NCBI GenBank assembly: GCA_042219835.1
Contig: JBHJMN010000015.1
Location: forward strand, 56,007 to 120,006
DNA length: 64,000 bases
Reading direction: 5' to 3'
Source: Paenibacillus_G elgii_A
Lineage (GTDB): Bacteria; Bacillota; Bacilli; Paenibacillales; NBRC-103111
Each line of letters opens with the position of its first letter. The stretch's first letter is position 1. Made by a program: the position numbers and the translations under genes. Shown one piece after another: positions 42,455 through 50,731 of the stretch. The notes under the pieces are model-generated. The model saw only the letters and a list, made by a program, of their open reading frames with translations. It had not been told where the DNA came from and did not search any database.

Positions 42455-43160
42455 CCCGGTGCTGAAGCTGACGAACGTCCGCAAAACAATCAACAAACAA
42501 CCGATCGTCAAGGGCGTCGATCTAGAGCTGTACCCCGGTCAGGTGATGGCGCTATGCGGCGGCAACGGAGCGGGCAAAAGCACGCTGCTGCGCATGATCG
42601 TCGGCAGCTCGCAGCCGACCGAAGGCTCCATCGAGGCGTGCGGGCTTAAGTGGCGCGCCGACCGGATGCGCTACGCCGCTTCCGTCGGCTACATGCCCGA
42701 CGACTATGTTTTCGGGCAGGCGCTGTCCGCTCGGGAGACGCTCACGTTCTGGGCGAAGCTCCGCAGCGTGCCGCCGACCCGTGTTCAGGAGCTGCTGCAC
42801 AAGGTCGGCTTGGCCGAGGTGCAGCAGAAGCCCGTCACCTCCTTCTCCAAAGGGATGCGGCAGCGGCTGTTGTTCGCGCAGGCGCTGCTCGGGGACCCGC
42901 CTCTGCTCGTGCTGGACGAGCCGACGAACGGCCTCGATCCGTACTGGCTGCAATCGTTCGTGCATCTCGTTGAAGAAGTGAAACGCGAAGGCCGCGCCGT
43001 TATTTTCTCGACGCATCACCTGCAGGTGGCCGAATCCGTCGCCGACCGGGCCATGTTCCTGCGGAACGGCGAATTGGTTCGGCAGGGCTCCATCGACGAG
43101 TTCCGGGAGCACTACGGGCCGAAGGGACTGGACGGAGCGTTTACGGAATTTATGGCTTGA
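42447..43160 (+). CDS. nosF: NosF-type ABC transporter ATPase
   Basis: GTG 42447 start (product begins ADPVLKLTNVRK) with AAAGGGGGC upstream; overlaps nosY by 8 bp. The longer frame from 42297 is inside nosY. 237 residues. Walker A GGNGAGKST, signature SFSKGMRQRLLFAQAL, Walker B LLVLDEPTNGLDPYW, H-loop IFSTHHLQ. Energises NosY for export of the factor needed for copper-site maturation. Confidence 0.88.
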   Translation: MADPVLKLTNVRKTINKQPIVKGVDLELYPGQVMALCGGNGAGKSTLLRMIVGSSQPTEGSIEACGLKWRADRMRYAASVGYMPDDYVFGQALSARETLTFWAKLRSVPPTRVQELLHKVGLAEVQQKPVTSFSKGMRQRLLFAQALLGDPPLLVLDEPTNGLDPYWLQSFVHLVEEVKREGRAVIFSTHHLQVAESVADRAMFLRNGELVRQGSIDEFREHYGPKGLDGAFTEFMA

Positions 43161-43182
43161 ACGAGTCTTTGAATCACAAGAA

Positions 43183-43218
43183 AGCCTTGTCCTCTTTCCA
43201 TGAAGAGAACAAGGCTTC
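43183..43218. terminator. Bidirectional terminator between nosF and the TetR gene
   Basis: AAGCCTTGTCCTCT (43183-43196) pairs with AGAGAACAAGGCTT (43205-43218) with one mismatch, flanked by T-rich sequence on both strands. Ends both convergent genes. Confidence 0.8.
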
Positions 43219-43222
43219 TGTC

Positions 43223-44128
43223 TTATCCGCGAACAAGTCCCACCTGCTTGCACGCCGCCTCCAGCTCCGCCAGCAAATCGGCCAGTTCCGGGGAACGATT
43301 CAAATTCGCCAGCATCCCAAGCACGATGACCTTGCGCGGACGGATCTCCACCAGCTCCTGCTCCAGCACGGTCAGAGAATCCAGCGCCTCGTTGCGCGCT
43401 TCCCCTTCGGAGAGCCGTTCCAGCCGTTCCCGGCAACGCTTTACGAGCAGTAGCGGATGAGCCGACTTCTCGCTTCTCGCGGACACCTCCTTCAGCCCCG
43501 GCCAATTGATTTCGTTCAGAAAAGGCTTCGGCTTCTCCCGCAGCGCGCGTTCCGCTACGGCATCGACGATATGCATCGTATGGCGGCACACCTCTTCCGG
43601 CCCCAGCGTGATCTTCTCGACCAGCTGCAAGCCCGAGTAGGCCGACATCAGGCTGCTCAGCAGCAGCACGCCCTCCGGCGCATAAGGCGCGTAGCCTTCC
43701 CCGTAAAGGCCTATAAGGCTATCGATAAAGTTCAGCCGTATTTCGGTATTCATCCGCTTCAAGTAATCCTGAATTTCCTGGCTTACGAAGCCTCCGTTTT
43801 CCCGCATTTGCATGGTGAGAAATTCGGGATATTCGGCCCACAGATGAAGGTAGGCGAGTATTTTCCGCTCCAGACGTTCCCTCGAGTCCAGATGCCGTTC
43901 GCATTCCACCAACTGGAGTCCGTCGTTCACCTGCTTATTAAAAAATTTAAAAATATCCAGCAGCAGCTCCTCCTTAGAGGCAAACTGCTGATACACGCTG
44001 CCTTTGGATATTTTGCAAGCTTCGGCGATTTCCTGCATCGTCGTCTGCATGTACCCGTTCGCAGCGAACAGCTTCATCGCGGCAAGCAGGATGTGCCGCT
44101 TCTTCTCGTTCCACTTATCTTCCACCAT
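43223..44128 (-). CDS. TetR-family regulator
   Basis: Start taken at ATG 44128 (MVEDKWNEKKRHI); 301 residues, longer than the usual TetR of about 200. HTH region: AMKLFAANGYMQTTMQEIAE, ACKISKGSVYQQFASKEEL. The C-terminal 100 residues are an extra helical part (ESAHPLLLVKRCRERLERL). It lies directly downstream of and in line with the MFS pump gene (upstream of the pump by direction of transcription is a TetR-like palindrome), so autoregulated drug-responsive control is likely. Confidence 0.85.
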   Translation of the reverse strand: MVEDKWNEKKRHILLAAMKLFAANGYMQTTMQEIAEACKISKGSVYQQFASKEELLLDIFKFFNKQVNDGLQLVECERHLDSRERLERKILAYLHLWAEYPEFLTMQMRENGGFVSQEIQDYLKRMNTEIRLNFIDSLIGLYGEGYAPYAPEGVLLLSSLMSAYSGLQLVEKITLGPEEVCRHTMHIVDAVAERALREKPKPFLNEINWPGLKEVSARSEKSAHPLLLVKRCRERLERLSEGEARNEALDSLTVLEQELVEIRPRKVIVLGMLANLNRSPELADLLAELEAACKQVGLVRG

Positions 44129-44186
44129 TACACCGCCCCGCAACTTGTATGGTCTGCTTCGTTTCCGCTATTGCGAAAAGCTCCGT

Positions 44187-45431
44187 CTATTCCCGGGCAG
44201 CAGCAGCGCCTTCTTTTACCTGAGCCGGAATCCCTGCCTGCTTGTGACGATCCGAGCTCTCCCTCCAACGGATCAGCATGACCGTGCTTGCCACCATGAC
44301 AACCGCTCCGAGCACATAAGGGTAATCGACGTTTACGTCGAACAGTACGCCGGCAATGGACGGTCCCGCAATCGTCCCCAAGCTCATATAGGCATTGTTC
44401 ATCCCCGCGACGAACCCCTGCTCGTTTCCGGCCATTTTGGACAACAGCGTATTGACGGCCGGCCGGATCAGCGTCGTGGCGACGAAAAACAAAATGGTAA
44501 CGGCAAAAACGGAAACGTACGTCTTCGTCACTAAGATTGCCAGCATCATGACCGCGGAAAGCAGAAACATAGCAATAAGAATTTGACGCTCGCTAAACCT
44601 CCTCAGCAGCCTTTCGAAAAGAACGGCTTGGGTAAAAACCCCTGCCAGCGCGCCAAACGTAATCATCAGGGAGATATCCTTCGGCGTAAATCCGTGCTTC
44701 ACGTCCACATATAAACTAATCACGGATTCAAAATTCATCAGACCGAACGTCATCATGAATACAAGCAGCAGCAGCATGAAGTACGGCGCGCGAAACGAGC
44801 TAAGCAATTGCTTGAGCAAACTTTCCCGCTTCTTCTCCGACGTCCGGGCCAAATGCCTCGCTTCCCGGCTTTGGGTTTCCGGGAGAAACAGCAGGGATAG
44901 CAGCACCGATACGCCGGCTACGGCCGTCGCCACGTAGAACGGAACCCGCAGCCCATATTCGGCCAGAAATCCGCCGATGCCCGGCCCGATCACGACGCCG
45001 AGCGACATCGAAGCGCTGAACAGGCCCAGTCCTTTTCCGCGTTCCTCCTCCAGCGTAATGTCGGCCACATAGGCCATCATTGCCGGTGCCAGGAGCGCCG
45101 CCCCGATTCCGCTAAGCAGTCTGGACACGTAAAGCAGCCACATCTGATCGGCCAGCCCGAACAGCAGCTGGGACAAGGTAAACACACCGATCCCCAAGAC
45201 AATCATGAATTTACGCCCGTATTTATCGGACATTTCGCCGCCAATGGGGGAAAATATGAGCTGCGTCACCCCCATAGCCGCGACAAGGTAACCCATATCC
45301 TGACCTCTTGCCCCTAATTCCGTCATGAATTTAGGTAAAATGGGGATGATCAGTCCCATACCCACCATCGTAATGAACATGTTCACCATCAAAATGACGA
45401 GCGGTCCCCAATTTGATCTGGTTTTGGTCAT
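44187..45431 (-). CDS. MFS multidrug efflux transporter
   Basis: Start at ATG 45431 (MTKTRSNWGPLVILMVN) with AGAGAGGTGAATGTT; the frame to 45527 continues over the promoter and operator. 414 residues, about 12 segments; motif GGEMSDKYGRKFMIVLG after segment two is the MFS signature, and GIGAALLAPAMMAYVADITL is the drug/H+ antiporter motif C region. Close in layout to NorA-type pumps. Preceded by a palindrome and followed by a TetR gene. Confidence 0.85.
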   Translation of the reverse strand: MTKTRSNWGPLVILMVNMFITMVGMGLIIPILPKFMTELGARGQDMGYLVAAMGVTQLIFSPIGGEMSDKYGRKFMIVLGIGVFTLSQLLFGLADQMWLLYVSRLLSGIGAALLAPAMMAYVADITLEEERGKGLGLFSASMSLGVVIGPGIGGFLAEYGLRVPFYVATAVAGVSVLLSLLFLPETQSREARHLARTSEKKRESLLKQLLSSFRAPYFMLLLLVFMMTFGLMNFESVISLYVDVKHGFTPKDISLMITFGALAGVFTQAVLFERLLRRFSERQILIAMFLLSAVMMLAILVTKTYVSVFAVTILFFVATTLIRPAVNTLLSKMAGNEQGFVAGMNNAYMSLGTIAGPSIAGVLFDVNVDYPYVLGAVVMVASTVMLIRWRESSDRHKQAGIPAQVKEGAAAARE

Positions 45432-45471
45432 AACATTCACCTCTCTTGTAGATTTCAATTCCGAACTATTT

Positions 45472-45484
45472 GACCAATTGGTTC
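45472..45484 (-). promoter_or_regulatory. Palindromic operator in the MFS pump leader
   Basis: GACCAATTGGTTC is a near-perfect palindrome (GAACCAATTGGTC on the other strand) lying about 30 bp downstream of the -10 box and 40 bp upstream of the pump start. A position after the promoter suits roadblock repression by the neighbouring TetR protein. Confidence 0.55.
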
Positions 45485-45510
45485 TATAAATGACTACCAG
45501 GTTACTTGAA

Positions 45511-45540
45511 ATTATATCCTTCCCCATTCCGATAAGTCAA
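45511..45540 (-). promoter_or_regulatory. Sigma-A promoter of the MFS pump gene
   Basis: On the minus strand TTGACT (45540-45535), 18-bp spacer, TATAAT (45516-45511). The pump start codon is about 80 bp downstream, with the palindrome between. Confidence 0.75.
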
Positions 45541-45568
45541 CTTGTTGAAATTAACAAAGGGGTATGAT

Positions 45569-46239
45569 ATGATGGCTCAAAATTAATGGGGAGCAAACGA
45601 AAGTATTGCTGGCTGCCCTGTTTCTTAAGGAAAACAGCTTTTTGTTGATTGACGAGCCGACCAATCAATAAAACCGACATCGAAATTCAAAAAGGCAATT
45701 TTTCCGATTGGTGGGAAAATAAACGGAGACAAGACCAATTTGAGCTTGACGAAGAACGGCACAACGAATTCCGGCTCCAAGGTGGATAAAGGGGATATCG
45801 GCCACAAGGCCGCGAAAATGATGAAACGTTCCAAAGCCACGGAGCATCGATAGCAGTCTGCGATCGAGGAAAATTCGAAGCTCTTGAAAAATATTGAAAG
45901 CTCCGAGAGCTTGAAGATTACCCGTTGGCTTATCATAAAAACCAGCTCGCCGAGCTGGACCGTGTTTCCATTTATTACGGGGAGAAGAGGGGCTGCACCG
46001 ATCTCAGCTTTGCGATTGAGCAAGTGTTGCGGATTGCGCTTTCAGGTGCGAACGGCTCCGGAAAATCAAGCATTATCAAGCTGATTTGCGGAGAGGATAT
46101 TGCGTATACCGGCACGTTCAGAAAGGGAAGCCAGCTGAAAATATCGTACGTTTCGCAGGATACTTCACATTTGCACGGCAACTTAACGGATTACGCCAGA
46201 AGCAGCGGGATTGATGAAAGTCTGTTGACAAGGATATAA
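45569..46239 (+). pseudogene. Decayed ABC-F ATPase gene (ribosome-protection type)
   Basis: A start with a good site (AACAAAGGGG, ATG ATG GCT) is followed after five codons by a jump to GEQTKVLLAALFLKENSFLL, IDEPTNQ, the signature and Walker B of a first ABC domain, then TAA. Further fragments in shifted frames read GDIGHKAAKMMKRSKATEHR, NQLAELDRVSIYYGEKRG, IALSGANGSGKSSIIKLICG, SQLKISYVSQDTSHLHGNLT. The whole first ATPase part and C-terminus are missing and several frameshifts are present. ABC-F proteins of this type protect ribosomes against macrolides, lincosamides or pleuromutilins; this copy is dead. Confidence 0.85.
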
Positions 46240-46257
46240 ATGGGCACAAGATGATAG

Positions 46258-46315
46258 AGGCAGCGGCAGTCCGGGACGTTATTTTCGCGTCTGAAGCTGC
46301 CGCTGCCTTTTATTT
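46258..46315 (+). terminator. Hairpin terminator between the ABC-F remnant and the VOC gene
   Basis: AGGCAGCGGCAG (46258-46269) pairs perfectly with CTGCCGCTGCCT (46297-46308), followed by TTTTATTTG on the plus strand. Loop about 27 nt. Confidence 0.7.
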
Positions 46316-46323
46316 GAGAGAGT

Positions 46324-46704
46324 TTACTTTTTTTCCATGACCGCAAAGTAATTGTCTTCATGATCCGCAAAGTTAAATACTCTTCCGGAAGGCATCGTTA
46401 CCATTTCGCCGACTTTGACATTTTTATTGGATAAATCGCCAAACAACTGATCGAGATTTTCCGTAAAAAACATCAGAGAAGGCGTACCGAGATTTAATCC
46501 GGGCGACATTTTGGCAACGAATTCCTTGTTATGGAGAATGATGCTTGTTTCTGCACCGTTGGCAGGAGCAATTTCAATCCATCTCATGCCTTGGCCGTTA
46601 TTTTCTTCCGAAATGACCTTAAATCCTACTTTTTCCGTCCAAAAATCCCGTGCCTCATCTTGGTTATTTACATACAACATAATTTGACCGACTTGACTAA
46701 TCAT
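46324..46704 (-). CDS. VOC-family (glyoxalase/bleomycin-resistance fold) protein
   Basis: 126 residues from ATG 46704 (MISQVGQIMLYVNNQDEARD); a TTG one codon earlier has better spacing from AAAGGAG. One VOC module with FWTEKVGFKVISEENNG and GRVFNFADHEDNYFAVM. Metal ligands plausible but not all clear. Dioxygenase, glyoxalase or antibiotic-binding functions cannot be distinguished. Confidence 0.75.
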   Translation of the reverse strand: MISQVGQIMLYVNNQDEARDFWTEKVGFKVISEENNGQGMRWIEIAPANGAETSIILHNKEFVAKMSPGLNLGTPSLMFFTENLDQLFGDLSNKNVKVGEMVTMPSGRVFNFADHEDNYFAVMEKK

Positions 46705-46868
46705 CAATGGTTCAGCTCCTTTGCTATAAGTAATTACCAAATCCGACGCTTCTAATCCTTACTATAGGCGCAGGTTTCTTGATCAACGGCAGGCTTCGTA
46801 TGATTCTGGCTTCTCCCATTACCTCCGACATTACGTTGCGGCAGTCTGCGTGTCGGAATCTCGTCGTC

Positions 46869-47240
46869 CTATGGCCAAATTACCGCTTCTTCCGGGCTCA
46901 AGGGCCGGTCGTATAAATTATTGCTCATCAAACCCGAGTAGACGATATACCGGACCACCTTGCCTTTATCGCAAAAAACGATGATCTTGTTGGCATTGTC
47001 ATAGGATAAATGTTGATCGGTCCAATTATAGCCTACAGCGGCATTGATGGTATGCGGATAAGTATATGGCGGGAAAAAGTATGCCTTATCCCAAGCGAAG
47101 TCGGTATGATCCTTCAAATAAACCGCTGTACCCGCTTCCCGGGCCTTCAATGCTTCTTTCTCAATGGCGCGGACGAGCTGCTGCTCCGGGCCCCCAATTT
47201 CGAGCCGGACCACACCGTAAACGACGATTGCGGCAAGCAA
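46869..47240 (-). CDS. Possible exported protein of unknown function
   Basis: Frame of 123 residues from a TTG at 47240, with an N-terminal hydrophobic stretch (LAAIVVYGVVRLEIGG; the frame stays open further upstream across a terminator). Later sequence is Tyr/His-rich (YFFPPYTYPHTINAAVGYNW). No ribosome binding site. May be intact with an upstream non-ATG start, or a fragment. Confidence 0.4.
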   Translation of the reverse strand: MLAAIVVYGVVRLEIGGPEQQLVRAIEKEALKAREAGTAVYLKDHTDFAWDKAYFFPPYTYPHTINAAVGYNWTDQHLSYDNANKIIVFCDKGKVVRYIVYSGLMSNNLYDRPLSPEEAVIWP

Positions 47241-47264
47241 TATGGCGGCGACTGGACGGAAACG

Positions 47265-47294
47265 AGAAAAAGGACCGGGCTTAAGCCCAGTCCT
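47265..47294 (-). terminator. Terminator after the M28 aminopeptidase
   Basis: GGACCGGGC (47272-47280) pairs with GCCCAGTCC (47285-47293) with one mismatch; on the minus strand a T run follows (47267-47271). Confidence 0.75.
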
Positions 47295-47306
47295 CCATAA
47301 AGCGGA

Positions 47307-48710
47307 TCAAACCCCCGGCGTCGTCGGATCGAATGGATAGTTCACCGGCGTAAAGAAATCCTTGTATCGTTTGAATGACGGCGTCGTGGGCGACAAGATC
47401 TCCGCCACGGAGTTGCCGACAATCGTTGCGACGTTGGCCAATTTGTCCTTGCTGATTTTATCGATCGTGTCGTACCGGGAATGGTATTCAGGCTCGGCAG
47501 GGGAATGGGTGTACAAAGCGGTGGCGACTCCCCGCTGATAGAACGGAACATGATCGCTCCGTCCGAACCGCCCGTACGGAATGACCCCGGATAATCTGGA
47601 GGCAAAGGTCGCGCCCAAGTCGGTGACTACGTTTTTCTGTCCGTTCACCGTGTACATAATCAAGTTGCCCGAATTTTTGCTGCCAACCATATCGAGTTGA
47701 AAATGCCCAATGAACCGGTCAATATCCGTGGAGCTGAGCGACCTGGCATAGGCTTGGGAGCCGTATAAGCCGTATTCTTCCGCGCCGAATGTCAGAAAAC
47801 GAACCTCGGAATCCCGCTGGGTACCCGCGACGGCCCGCGCGATTTCCAACACAACGCCCACGCCGGAAGCGTCGTCGTTGGCTCCGGGGCCTGCGGACAC
47901 CGAGTCGTGATGTGCGCCGACTGTAACTAGATCCTTGGTCGTTGTCGTCGTATTGGGCCTTAGCGTAGCCACAACGTTGTAGGAAGTCGCCGCAATGGCG
48001 GCTACGCCTTGAACACTGAGACTTGCCCGGGGACTGCCGTTTGCCGCCAGCCTTTGCTTCAAATCTTGCGCGTCTTTGCCCGAAAGGCTGACGGTTGGAA
48101 GGGAAAGCGTGCTGTATTGCGTATCCGAAATCGGGGCATTGGAGGAAGGATCGTAGAGAATGACGGCCACGGCGCCTTGATCCGCGGCGTTGGCGATTTT
48201 TTCATTATTATCGATTTCGCCCGCTTCGATCAGAGCTATCTTTCCCTCGAGCTCCAGACCTTTCAAATCCTGCAGCGCTCCTTTTTTCGCATCGACAACC
48301 TCGCCACTGACCTCGCCGCCCTGCGTGTTTTGGAGTGCTTGTGGGGCAAGATGCTCGCTTACGAATCCTTGAGCTCCTTCGATCGTCAGTTCAATGCTGC
48401 TTGGGGCGGTATATTTGTAGAAGGTAAAGGACTGCAGGGTGACAGAGTAGCCGTACTTCTCCAATTCGCCTTTGATGTACTGCACCGCATTGTACTCACT
48501 TTGCGTCCCCGCTACCCTCGAAGACGCGGCCAAGCGCGAAACGTGGTTGAATATGGCGTCTCCATTCACAGTGATGGCATTAGCCGGGCCATAAACGACA
48601 ACGCCTTCGGGTCCAGCCTCCGCTGGATTCGCTACAGCAAGCCCTGCGCCCGTTCCCCAGCAAAGACTGGCTGCCAAAAGAAAGCGCGACCAAAAAATTC
48701 CTTTCATCAC
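47307..48710 (-). CDS. Secreted M28-family aminopeptidase with PA domain
   Basis: 467 residues; ATG 48710 (or 48707) behind AAAAGGAGTGACGTG. Signal peptide ending about residue 32. PA domain (about 120-235, AADQGAVAVILYDPSSNAPI). M28 zinc ligands: His and Asp in VTVGAHHDSV and GANDDASGVG, Glu-Glu in LTFGAEEYGLYG, Asp in HFQLDMVGSK and His in PEYHSRYDTIDKI. Aminopeptidase Y/S type; releases N-terminal residues outside the cell. Own terminator. Confidence 0.9.
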   Translation of the reverse strand: MMKGIFWSRFLLAASLCWGTGAGLAVANPAEAGPEGVVVYGPANAITVNGDAIFNHVSRLAASSRVAGTQSEYNAVQYIKGELEKYGYSVTLQSFTFYKYTAPSSIELTIEGAQGFVSEHLAPQALQNTQGGEVSGEVVDAKKGALQDLKGLELEGKIALIEAGEIDNNEKIANAADQGAVAVILYDPSSNAPISDTQYSTLSLPTVSLSGKDAQDLKQRLAANGSPRASLSVQGVAAIAATSYNVVATLRPNTTTTTKDLVTVGAHHDSVSAGPGANDDASGVGVVLEIARAVAGTQRDSEVRFLTFGAEEYGLYGSQAYARSLSSTDIDRFIGHFQLDMVGSKNSGNLIMYTVNGQKNVVTDLGATFASRLSGVIPYGRFGRSDHVPFYQRGVATALYTHSPAEPEYHSRYDTIDKISKDKLANVATIVGNSVAEILSPTTPSFKRYKDFFTPVNYPFDPTTPGV

Positions 48711-48801
48711 GTCACTCCTTTTTGTTTTGAAAATGTAATACGCTTCTACTTTATTGCGGCGGCCAGCTCAAATATGTATGCATTTTTGGAATGAACGAAT
48801 G

Positions 48802-48849
48802 AAAAAAGCGCAGCCATATTCCCATAACTACAGGGAGGCTTGCGCTTTT
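48802..48849 (-). terminator. Terminator downstream of the two-domain VOC gene
   Basis: AAAAGCGCA (48804-48812) pairs with TGCGCTTTT (48841-48849), with GCC/GGC extension. T run on both strands. Confidence 0.75.
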
Positions 48850-48856
48850 GAATAAT

Positions 48857-49531
48857 TCAGCTCACGCTCTCGATCCGATACCGCCTAGGTCCGAGTTCGA
48901 TACGGCCGGCACGTTCCGCCTGAAGTTTAACCGTCGTCGGAAAAATACCGGGCATCCGTTCATCCGGAAACCAAGGGCGCTTGTGATCGATAACGATTAA
49001 CAGACCTTCCACATTGCCGACCGCGGCAAATTGCAGGCCGTCTCCGCTCCATTTCTCCAGCGAAAACGATTCGTGCAGCTGCCGGAGGGCGGCAGGCAGA
49101 TCCTCGACCGGAAGCCCGATCTCGCTAATCCGTAAAATATGTTTGGACGAAAAAGGCTCGTTGGTTGCATTGCTCAAGGAATGATGGGCGATCAATTCGA
49201 CGAGATTGCCGTCCGGATCGTAGAAATATAAGGCCGTGGCATTCCAATTCGGAAAAGGATATTGCACGGCATCGTCTTTGGCAATCGGCTCGATTCCTTT
49301 GCTGCGAACCCATTCCAGCGCTTCGTCCGCTTTATTGTCGGGAATCGTGAAGGCCATGTGGTAGTAAGCTTGTTCCCGGTCATCCGCAACAAAGGTAAGC
49401 TTGGATTCCCCCGCCTGAATCACCAGCGAACCCGCATTCTCTTCAAGCACGGGAAGCTGAAGCTTATCGCAATAAAACTTTTTTGTCGCCTCGTAATTGG
49501 AGGAGTGCAAAATAACTTCACGTATTTTCAT
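48857..49531 (-). CDS. Two-module VOC-family protein
   Basis: Start at ATG 49531 (MKIREVILHSSNYEATKKFY) behind CGAAGGAGAGATCAAG; 224 residues with two VOC repeats (first has ALYFYDPDGNLVELIAH; the second begins near ISEIGLPVEDL). Two repeats in one chain make one complete active site, as in catechol-type dioxygenases; the first-repeat His/Glu ligands (EVILH, VELIAH) are visible. Substrate unknown. Confidence 0.75.
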   Translation of the reverse strand: MKIREVILHSSNYEATKKFYCDKLQLPVLEENAGSLVIQAGESKLTFVADDREQAYYHMAFTIPDNKADEALEWVRSKGIEPIAKDDAVQYPFPNWNATALYFYDPDGNLVELIAHHSLSNATNEPFSSKHILRISEIGLPVEDLPAALRQLHESFSLEKWSGDGLQFAAVGNVEGLLIVIDHKRPWFPDERMPGIFPTTVKLQAERAGRIELGPRRYRIESVS

Positions 49532-49554
49532 CTTGATCTCTCCTTCGCGATAGG

Positions 49555-50469
49555 TCACGAGAAGACTTTCGACGCATCCCTTCCGCCCCGCGGAACCAAG
49601 GGATAGCTGTGGAACCCTTGTCCATACACTTCGCTGGCTTCGCTTAGAATGACGAACGCTTGCGGATCTACCGTGCTGACGATTCTCTTAAGCGGCGCAA
49701 TGTCGGCATTTCTCAGGACAACCATCAGGACCCCGCGGGGTTCCCCGGTATAGCCGCCCCAGCTTGTGAACCGGGTCAAGCCACGATCCAATTCCAGCAA
49801 AATCGCGGCGCGCAGCGTCTCTTCGCGTGCTTGATCCGTAATGATAAAGGCTACCTTGGAATCCGATGCCGAGTGGATCAGCTCCAGCGCCTTTTTGGTT
49901 AAAAACAACCCGATCCATGCATACAGCGCCTTCTCCGGCGAAAAGACGATCGCAGCCATTAAAATAACGGCAAAGTCGAGGATCAGCAGCGCCTTCCCCA
50001 GTCCGATGCCGAGCTTGCGGTTCAGAAGCAGCGCCACGATCGTAAACCCGCCGGAGGAGGCGTTGCCTTTGAAAATCAAGCCCAGCCCGAGTCCGGTCCC
50101 GATACCGCCATAAATGGCGGCCAGCAGCATGTTGTCCGTCAGCGACGGCATGCCTTCGGTGAACAGGATACACAAAGGCAGCAGGACGGAGCCCAATACC
50201 GTTTTAACCGCAAATCCCCGGCCGAATACCGCCGCGCCCGCCAGAAGCAGCGGCACGTTGATCAGCCATTGGCTGATCGCCGGCTTCAAGCCCGTTACAA
50301 ATTCGAGAACGGTGGACAAGCCGGTCACACCGCCCGCAGCAATCTGATACGGATGCTGAAACATGTTATAGCTGATTGCCATCAGAAGGCAACCGATTGT
50401 CAAGTAAGCCATTTGCACTCCGAAGGCCGCCGCACGGCCATACCCGGAAGTGCCGCGATCCGGTTTCAT
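49555..50469 (-). CDS. YitT-family membrane protein with C-terminal DUF2179 domain
   Basis: Start taken at ATG 50469 (MKPDRGTSGYGRAAAFG); a GTG four codons earlier is possible. About 304 residues: five membrane segments with AAGGVTGLSTVLEFVTGLKP and GNASSGGFTIVALLLNRKLG (DUF161/YitT module), then a cytoplasmic domain (about 215-300, SDSKVAFIITDQAREETLRA). Function of the family is not established. Its stop lies 24 bp before the VOC start. Confidence 0.8.
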   Translation of the reverse strand: MKPDRGTSGYGRAAAFGVQMAYLTIGCLLMAISYNMFQHPYQIAAGGVTGLSTVLEFVTGLKPAISQWLINVPLLLAGAAVFGRGFAVKTVLGSVLLPLCILFTEGMPSLTDNMLLAAIYGGIGTGLGLGLIFKGNASSGGFTIVALLLNRKLGIGLGKALLILDFAVILMAAIVFSPEKALYAWIGLFLTKKALELIHSASDSKVAFIITDQAREETLRAAILLELDRGLTRFTSWGGYTGEPRGVLMVVLRNADIAPLKRIVSTVDPQAFVILSEASEVYGQGFHSYPLVPRGGRDASKVFS

Positions 50470-50731
50470 GTTGCCTTGCACACTCCCTGCTCTTGGATGT
50501 AGTTCTTCATCTTTTTATCATGAATGCTACACCCTCGCAAGAGCGCAGTGCAACGCGAATTCGCTGTATAACGCCTACGCCGCAATGCTTTCACACTTTC
50601 TTGTAACACAGCAATCCGGTAGACTTCTGCCGGTTTTCATCCGCTCCTTTCTTGTAAGTCATTTATAAACTTAATATACTTTTATGTTTATAAATTATGA
50701 TATCAGTTTACGGATTTGTCAATGGCGTTCG

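Noticed and set aside
42552..43589. 345-residue minus-strand frame across nosF and the TetR gene
   Set aside because: Crosses a terminator and two real genes in opposite directions.
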